In this document: positions 6,277-10,247 of the stretch, piece by piece
Layout: each line of letters opens with the position of its first letter
How positions within the stretch are numbered: the first letter of the stretch is position 1
Source of the DNA: an uncultured Lachnospira sp.
Lineage (GTDB): Bacteria; Bacillota; Clostridia; Lachnospirales; Lachnospiraceae
DNA: 10,247 bases
Reading direction: 5' to 3'
Assembly (NCBI GenBank): GCA_934358235.1
Contig: CAKRKK010000077.1
Location: 1 to 10,247, forward strand
Translations under genes and position numbers: made by a program
Notes under the pieces: model-generated
The model's input: the letters and a program-made list of their open reading frames with translations, nothing else
Told to the model about the DNA's origin: nothing
The model's database searches: none

Positions 6277-7374
6277 TTATTTTATAATTATATTGGCACA
6301 TGAAAGGTCATTGCTAAGGTCATATACAATTCCTGATTTAATGCCAACAACTGTCGGACGTAATATGTAATGTGTATTGTTTTTAACAACTCTGGCACGT
6401 TCACCATTGCTTAGCTCAACGATAGAATCAACAGGGTATAATATAATGCTTTCTAAGAAGCTTTTCATAGCAGTAAGGTCAAGCTCACTAGTCATAGACA
6501 TAATCATCTCAACTGCATCACGTTGTGAGAATGCAGACTTATATGGCCTTTCAGTTACAAGTGCATCATAGATGTCGGTTACAGAAAGGATTCTGGCATA
6601 CTGGGTTATGTTATCGCTTGGAAAACCAACAGGGTATCCTTTGCTGTTCATTTTTTCATGGTGCTGAAGTACGGCCATGCATATTTCATTGTTGAAATCA
6701 TTTCTATCCTTTATCATACGGTATCCGAATACAGGATGCTGTTTCATAACAGAGAATTCATCCTCTGTAAGCTTTGCAGGCTTGTTAAGAATCTCTAATG
6801 GAATTCTGGTTTTGCCTATATCATGAAGAAGACCGGCAACTCCAATCTCATATATCTGCTTCTGTGATAATCCCTGCTGCTTTGCCAGTATCATAGACAT
6901 GGTAGCAACATCAACACTATGCTTAAAGGTGTATTCATCACTTGTCTTAAGTGCATTAATATCTATGGCGATGGCATCATTATCGTTGATGGCTGTCATA
7001 AGGCTGGCTGCTATGCTGTTTGTAGTATCTGCAAGCTGGTCTGATTCTGCATTGGTATATATATATTGTATTCCCTCGGCAACCCGGGTTTTAACACTAT
7101 TAGAGAGCTCTACCTTGGAACGGTCATCAGTACGAAGACGTTCTATCTGCTTTCTGGCCTGTGGTGAAATACTTTTTTCGATATCTTCCTCAGATGCTTC
7201 GCCAGTCTGTATATATACCATCATAACCCCCATCCTTAGAAGTGAGTCAATGACGTAATTATCAAGAATGGAACCTTTTTGTACAAGATTTCGTCCAGCT
7301 CTGTCTACTACTGACTGGTCGATTTTCATGCCCTCTTTTAATTGTCTTGTCCTTACTAAACGTCTTGTAATCAT
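6277..7374 (-). CDS. HD-GYP domain protein (predicted cyclic-di-GMP phosphodiesterase)
   Basis: Predicted to hydrolyse cyclic di-GMP, lowering the signal that favours attachment over motility. No membrane segment or signal peptide is seen, so it is cytosolic. Of 365 residues, 1-140 are an uncharacterised N-terminal part beginning with the short segment RLVRTRQLKEGMKIDQSVVD found before many clostridial HD-GYP domains. The HD-GYP domain spans about 145-310: E147, H152 (FKHSVDV), H184-D185 in LLHDIGKTRIP, H213 (QHPVFGYRMI), HHEKMNSKGYP (238-248) and D267 (SVTDIYDALVTERPYK). All expected metal ligands are present. The HHE motif has MNSK where many family members have DGxG-type sequence. A small C-terminal region (314-365) is also usual. 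The ATG is preceded by GGAG (complement of 7385-7388) 10 bases upstream. It is divergent from a chemoreceptor. Activity on c-di-GMP is inferred from the family. Confidence 0.93.
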   Translation of the reverse strand: MITRRLVRTRQLKEGMKIDQSVVDRAGRNLVQKGSILDNYVIDSLLRMGVMMVYIQTGEASEEDIEKSISPQARKQIERLRTDDRSKVELSNSVKTRVAEGIQYIYTNAESDQLADTTNSIAASLMTAINDNDAIAIDINALKTSDEYTFKHSVDVATMSMILAKQQGLSQKQIYEIGVAGLLHDIGKTRIPLEILNKPAKLTEDEFSVMKQHPVFGYRMIKDRNDFNNEICMAVLQHHEKMNSKGYPVGFPSDNITQYARILSVTDIYDALVTERPYKSAFSQRDAVEMIMSMTSELDLTAMKSFLESIILYPVDSIVELSNGERARVVKNNTHYILRPTVVGIKSGIVYDLSNDLSCANIIIK

Positions 7375-7487
7375 ATAATAAGTTCTCCATGCTGGTTCAA
7401 TTGTTACAGCTTCTATAATGTATTCATAAATAAAGTTATTCTACATCATTTGAATAATAATTTTCCTAGTTAAGATATTATATACCA

Positions 7488-7516
7488 ATTATAAGTAAAA
7501 TTCTATATATTTTCAT
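7488..7516 (-). promoter_or_regulatory. Candidate promoter of the HD-GYP gene
   Basis: Read on the minus strand, ATGAAA (7511-7516) and a perfect TATAAT (7488-7493) are 17 bases apart. A second TATAAT at 7477-7482 overlaps the expected start region. The leader to the ATG at 7374 would be about 105 bases and shows no recognisable riboswitch. Confidence 0.45.
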
Positions 7517-7529
7517 TAAAGCAGCTTTA
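7517..7529. promoter_or_regulatory. Palindrome TAAAGC-A-GCTTTA in the divergent spacer
   Basis: A perfect inverted repeat with 6-base arms and a 1-base centre directly abuts the -35 candidate of the HD-GYP promoter. It lies 18 bases upstream of the chemoreceptor -35 candidate, so one bound regulator could influence both genes. The binding protein is unknown. The rest of the 7375-7683 spacer is A/T-rich with nothing else recognised apart from the two promoter candidates. Confidence 0.35.
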
Positions 7530-7547
7530 CAAAAATAAGTACAAAAA

Positions 7548-7576
7548 TTGGAACAATTACCAGCTTTTCATATTTT
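7548..7576 (+). promoter_or_regulatory. Candidate promoter of the chemoreceptor gene
   Basis: TTGGAA (7548-7553) and TATTTT (7571-7576) have a 17-base spacer and match four of six positions each. The transcript would start near 7583. A sigma-D (motility sigma) promoter was looked for but no convincing TAAA...GCCGATAA pair was found. Confidence 0.35.
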
Positions 7577-7683
7577 AGCCACAAAATAACCATTTTTTAA
7601 TCACAATATGTATCTAAGATAATTAATAAAGACAGGCAGATGTCTGTTATTTACTATAAACACAGGAAGAAATGGAGATTCAT

Positions 7684-9546
7684 ATGAAAAAGAAGATAAG
7701 CGCAAAGATACTTGTTTTTGCCGGAGCTTTATTTGCGGCAGGAGCAGCAGGTATAATAATACTATTTGCAATGGTACACAGTATGAATGATAAAAGCCAG
7801 AAGATATCTAATGATTGTATGCAGGCAGTATCAATAATGGCAGATACATCGACGGCAATAGAGAAGGTGCAGAAATATGCTAACAGTTCTGCGGCATTCA
7901 GGATGCAGAACCGTATGAATCAGGCTGATAAGACTCAGACCGTACAGGATGCATCTAAACCATCAGAGGGTGAGCCATCAGAACAGAAGATGGATGATAC
8001 ACAGAAAACGGCTGCAACTGAAAAGACACAGCCGGGGGCCTCAGACAATGCCTCAGATATGCAGGCTAATATGGAAGAAGTAATAGAAGAACTTACATCT
8101 TCATTTACTGAGCTTGAAGCAGCCATAAATGCATTTGGAAACGAGGAGGTGCTTGACGGACTGGCAGAATATAAGGAAATATATGAAGAATATAGTGCTA
8201 AAGTCCAGTCGGTTCTTAACGGTGATAATTCAGATATGGATGCGTTTTTTGAACTTACTGCAGAGGGCGATGACAGTATAACAACACAGCTTGAAGCAGC
8301 GGCGGACAAGCTGGATTCACTTATTAACAGCCAGGTAAATGAGGCATCTGCAAAGCTTAATGACCAGTATCATATATCAGTTATAGCATTTGCTGTAATA
8401 CTTACAATTATGTGTGTATTAGGAGTGCTTATTGTAATAATGATTATTATTACAATACGTCCGTTAAAGTCAGCAAGCAGGCAGTTAGCTGATATAATAA
8501 AGGATATAGAACAGAATGAGGGCGACCTTACAGCACGTATATCTGTTAAATCAGATGATGAAATTGGAGAGCTTGTTTTAGGAATTAATGAATTCATAGA
8601 AAGACTCCAGAATATTATGAAGGACATAAAAGAACAATCTGATAATATAAAAGAAGCATCGGATAATATAGGTTTAAACATAAGCGAGGTTAATAATAAC
8701 GCTGTCAATGTATCAGCGGCTATGCAGCAGATGGCTGCCGGAATGCAGGAGGTATCAGCTACTGTTGAACAGATAAATGCAGGCTCTGATAATATATTAG
8801 CTGCGATTGTGGATGTTAATGAACAGATAGACAGAGGTAATGAAATTACATCACAGATACTGGATAAATCTGTAAAATATATGCAGGATACGAAAAATGG
8901 GCAGGCTTCTGCTAATAAAATGGTAGCTGAGATAAAACAAGGCCTTACAGAATCAATTAATAACAGCCGTCAGGTCGAAAAAATACAGGAGCTTACAGAG
9001 GATATCCTTAGTATATCCTCACAGACTAATATGCTGGCACTTAATGCATCAATAGAGGCTGCAAGAGCTGGTGAAGCAGGTAAGGGCTTTGCAGTTGTTG
9101 CTGAACAGATAAGGAAGCTGGCTGATGAAAGCAGGAATATAGCTAATGATATACAGGATATCAATCTTATAGTTACTGAAAGCGTAACTTCGCTTACAGG
9201 CAGTTCAAAAAAACTTCTTGATTATGTTGATGAAAGTATTCTTTCGGATTATGAGAAATTTGGAAGCATTACAGAGGAATATAGGGCTGATGCTGATAAT
9301 GTTAATGATATTCTCAACAGATTCTTAGAAAGTGCAAGAATGCTAAAGAATACTATGACAGAGATGAATTCTGGAATAAATGATATATCAGTTACGATTG
9401 ATGAGAGCGCTAAGGGAATAAATGAGTCTGCCGATGGAACAGGAAGGATAGTGGCTTCTATTAATGATATAAAGCGTGAGGCGGATATTAACAGCAATAT
9501 TGGAAACAGGCTTACAGAGTATGTGAGAGTGTTTAAGCAGTTCTAG
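7684..9546 (+). CDS. Methyl-accepting chemotaxis protein
   Basis: Membrane chemoreceptor that senses an extracellular signal and controls CheA/CheW kinase activity. Starting at ATG 7684 it has 620 residues: a basic start MKKKISAKI, a first membrane helix (about 8-32), an extracellular sensor region (33-230), a second membrane helix (about 232-258), a HAMP domain (about 259-312, with the [14 protein letters not shown] connector) and a long cytoplasmic coiled-coil signalling domain. The hairpin tip is unmistakable at about 446-475 ([20 protein letters not shown], then [17 protein letters not shown]). The sensor region looks like a four-helix bundle interrupted by a polar insertion (about 82-126). 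The C-terminus, FKQF, lacks the NWxxF-type CheR-tethering peptide. ATG 7684 is chosen because GGAG (7674-7677) is 6 bases upstream; ATG 7672 (four residues longer, AGGA 4 bases upstream) is the alternative. The ligand cannot be predicted. Confidence 0.95.
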   Translation: MKKKISAKILVFAGALFAAGAAGIIILFAMVHSMNDKSQKISNDCMQAVSIMADTSTAIEKVQKYANSSAAFRMQNRMNQADKTQTVQDASKPSEGEPSEQKMDDTQKTAATEKTQPGASDNASDMQANMEEVIEELTSSFTELEAAINAFGNEEVLDGLAEYKEIYEEYSAKVQSVLNGDNSDMDAFFELTAEGDDSITTQLEAAADKLDSLINSQVNEASAKLNDQYHISVIAFAVILTIMCVLGVLIVIMIIITIRPLKSASRQLADIIKDIEQNEGDLTARISVKSDDEIGELVLGINEFIERLQNIMKDIKEQSDNIKEASDNIGLNISEVNNNAVNVSAAMQQMAAGMQEVSATVEQINAGSDNILAAIVDVNEQIDRGNEITSQILDKSVKYMQDTKNGQASANKMVAEIKQGLTESINNSRQVEKIQELTEDILSISSQTNMLALNASIEAARAGEAGKGFAVVAEQIRKLADESRNIANDIQDINLIVTESVTSLTGSSKKLLDYVDESILSDYEKFGSITEEYRADADNVNDILNRFLESARMLKNTMTEMNSGINDISVTIDESAKGINESADGTGRIVASINDIKREADINSNIGNRLTEYVRVFKQF

Positions 9547-9621
9547 CTTCTGCTATTTTGGTTTTATGTGTGCATAAGTGTGTGCTTTGGTTTTGGTACG
9601 TGCTTTAGTGTTTTTACAGCT

Positions 9622-9650
9622 TTGACACTTCTGAAATATTATATTATACT
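9622..9650 (+). promoter_or_regulatory. Near-consensus promoter of the NhaC-family gene
   Basis: A perfect TTGACA (9622-9627) and TATACT (9645-9650, one change from TATAAT) have a 17-base spacer. This is the best promoter match in the window. The start would be near 9657, leaving a leader of only about 20 bases that is mostly the ribosome-binding site. The stretch before it (9547-9621) is T/G-rich and holds no convincing terminator for the chemoreceptor gene. Confidence 0.75.
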
Positions 9651-9676
9651 ATTCTGAATGGAGGAAGTAGTTATAT

Positions 9677-10247
9677 ATGAAGAAGTCAAATGCTTCGGCG
9701 TTAATGCCGATACTTGTTTTTTTAATATTATATCTGGGGTTTGGAATTGTATTTGAGTATGTTATGAAAATTCCTATGGGTTTTTATAATATTCCTATTA
9801 TAGCAGCATTTCTTGTGGCAATACTTGTAGCCTGTATGCAGAATAAAGGTGTAGCTTTTGATAAGAAGCTTGAGATAATGGCGTCAGGATTAGCTGATAA
9901 GAATATAATAACAATGATTCTTATATTCCTTACAGCAGGCATATTCGTAGGAGTGGCAGGAAGAAGCAGTGCAGAGAGTGTGGCATACTTTATGCTTGAT
10001 ATAATACCAGCCAGATTCGCAGTAGCAGTACTTTTTATAGTTGCCTGTTTTGTATCGACTGCGATGGGAACCTCTGTTGGAACTATAACACTTATTGTAC
10101 CTATTGCAGTAGCTGTATCAGAGGCTTCAGGCTTTTCGGTACAGCTATGTATGGCATCTGTTATGGGTGGAGCTATGTTTGGAGATAATCTTTCATTTAT
10201 TTCTGATACAACGATTGCTGCCTGTAATGGACAGGGCTGTGCTATGA
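9677..10247 (+). CDS. NhaC-family Na+/H+ antiporter (N-terminal part, truncated by window edge)
   Basis: Integral membrane transporter of the NhaC family, predicted to exchange sodium (or an organic solute) for protons. The visible 190 residues start MKKSNASALMPILVFLILYL and are dominated by hydrophobic segments at about 8-28, 38-54, 76-95, 113-128 and 133-148. The stretch FGDNLSFISDTTIAA (168-182) is the characteristic family motif, and STAMGTSVGTITLIVPIAVAV (127-147) matches the preceding conserved helix. The ATG at 9677 follows GGAGGAAG (9660-9667) with 9 bases between GGAAG and the ATG, behind a near-consensus promoter. Family members of this type have roughly 430 residues, so less than half is present. 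NhaC relatives also include malate/lactate exchangers (MleN), so the substrate is not certain. The frame is open to the edge. Confidence 0.92.
   Translation, partial: MKKSNASALMPILVFLILYLGFGIVFEYVMKIPMGFYNIPIIAAFLVAILVACMQNKGVAFDKKLEIMASGLADKNIITMILIFLTAGIFVGVAGRSSAESVAYFMLDIIPARFAVAVLFIVACFVSTAMGTSVGTITLIVPIAVAVSEASGFSVQLCMASVMGGAMFGDNLSFISDTTIAACNGQGCAM

Noticed and set aside
7560..7630. Sigma-D motility promoter for the chemoreceptor
   Set aside because: Only a GATAA (in TAAGATAA) is present; no TAAA lies at the right distance and the GCC part of GCCGATAA is missing.
7632..7648. Small palindrome CAGA-TG-TCTG before the chemoreceptor gene
   Set aside because: Arms of four bases are expected by chance in this length and the position suggests no particular function.
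7375..7683. Possible c-di-GMP riboswitch in the leader of the HD-GYP or chemoreceptor gene
   Set aside because: The context invites it, but neither strand shows the conserved GEMM core or tetraloop-receptor elements, and the region is too A/T-rich.
9547..9621. T/G-rich stretch with repeated GTGC words after the chemoreceptor gene
   Set aside because: Considered as a terminator or small RNA, but no stable stem followed by a T-tract is formed, and it is not a C-rich Rho loading site.
1..10247. Mobile element, CRISPR array, defence system or horizontally acquired island
   Set aside because: No integrase, transposase, repeat-spacer array, tRNA or compositional break was seen; the genes are core or common accessory genes with similar codon use.

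Overview
The window looks like an ordinary chromosomal segment of a low-GC Gram-positive bacterium of class Clostridia, most likely a motile member of the Lachnospiraceae. This is judged from the protein sequences: a Rho with a long polar insertion, a four-cysteine L31, YqhQ/DUF1385 beside prmC and prfA, and an HHE-x-MN-type HD-GYP. AT-rich spacers and heavy use of AUA (Ile) and AGA (Arg) codons agree. The species call is tentative.

Layout. Bases 1-529 (minus) hold the N-terminal 176 codons of a malic enzyme that runs off the left edge. A 320-bp divergent spacer carries back-to-back promoter candidates for malic enzyme (leftward) and rho (rightward). Bases 850-6187 (plus) hold an information-processing cluster: rho, rpmE (own promoter, followed by a strong intrinsic terminator), a DUF1385/YqhQ membrane protein, prmC and prfA. 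An A/T-flanked hairpin at 6219-6263 can terminate transcription in both directions, between prfA and a converging HD-GYP gene (6277-7374, minus). A second divergent spacer (about 310 bp) separates the HD-GYP gene from a methyl-accepting chemotaxis protein (7684-9546, plus). The right edge holds the N-terminal 190 codons of an NhaC-family antiporter behind a near-consensus promoter.

How the genes fit together. PrmC methylates the GGQ glutamine of release factors, and its substrate RF1 is encoded next to it, so enzyme and target are probably co-transcribed. Rho and L31 add transcription termination and ribosome supply. The YqhQ-like protein has no established function but is embedded in this cluster. 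The right half is signalling: an HD-GYP protein (predicted c-di-GMP hydrolase) and a chemoreceptor are divergently transcribed, which suggests, but does not prove, a shared motility connection.

No mobile element, CRISPR array, tRNA, rRNA or recognisable riboswitch was seen. I do not see a clearly new multi-gene system. The points most worth checking are the insertion in Rho, the odd rho translation start, the YqhQ-like protein with its acidic tail, the disordered insertion in the chemoreceptor sensor domain, and two palindromes in the divergent spacers.
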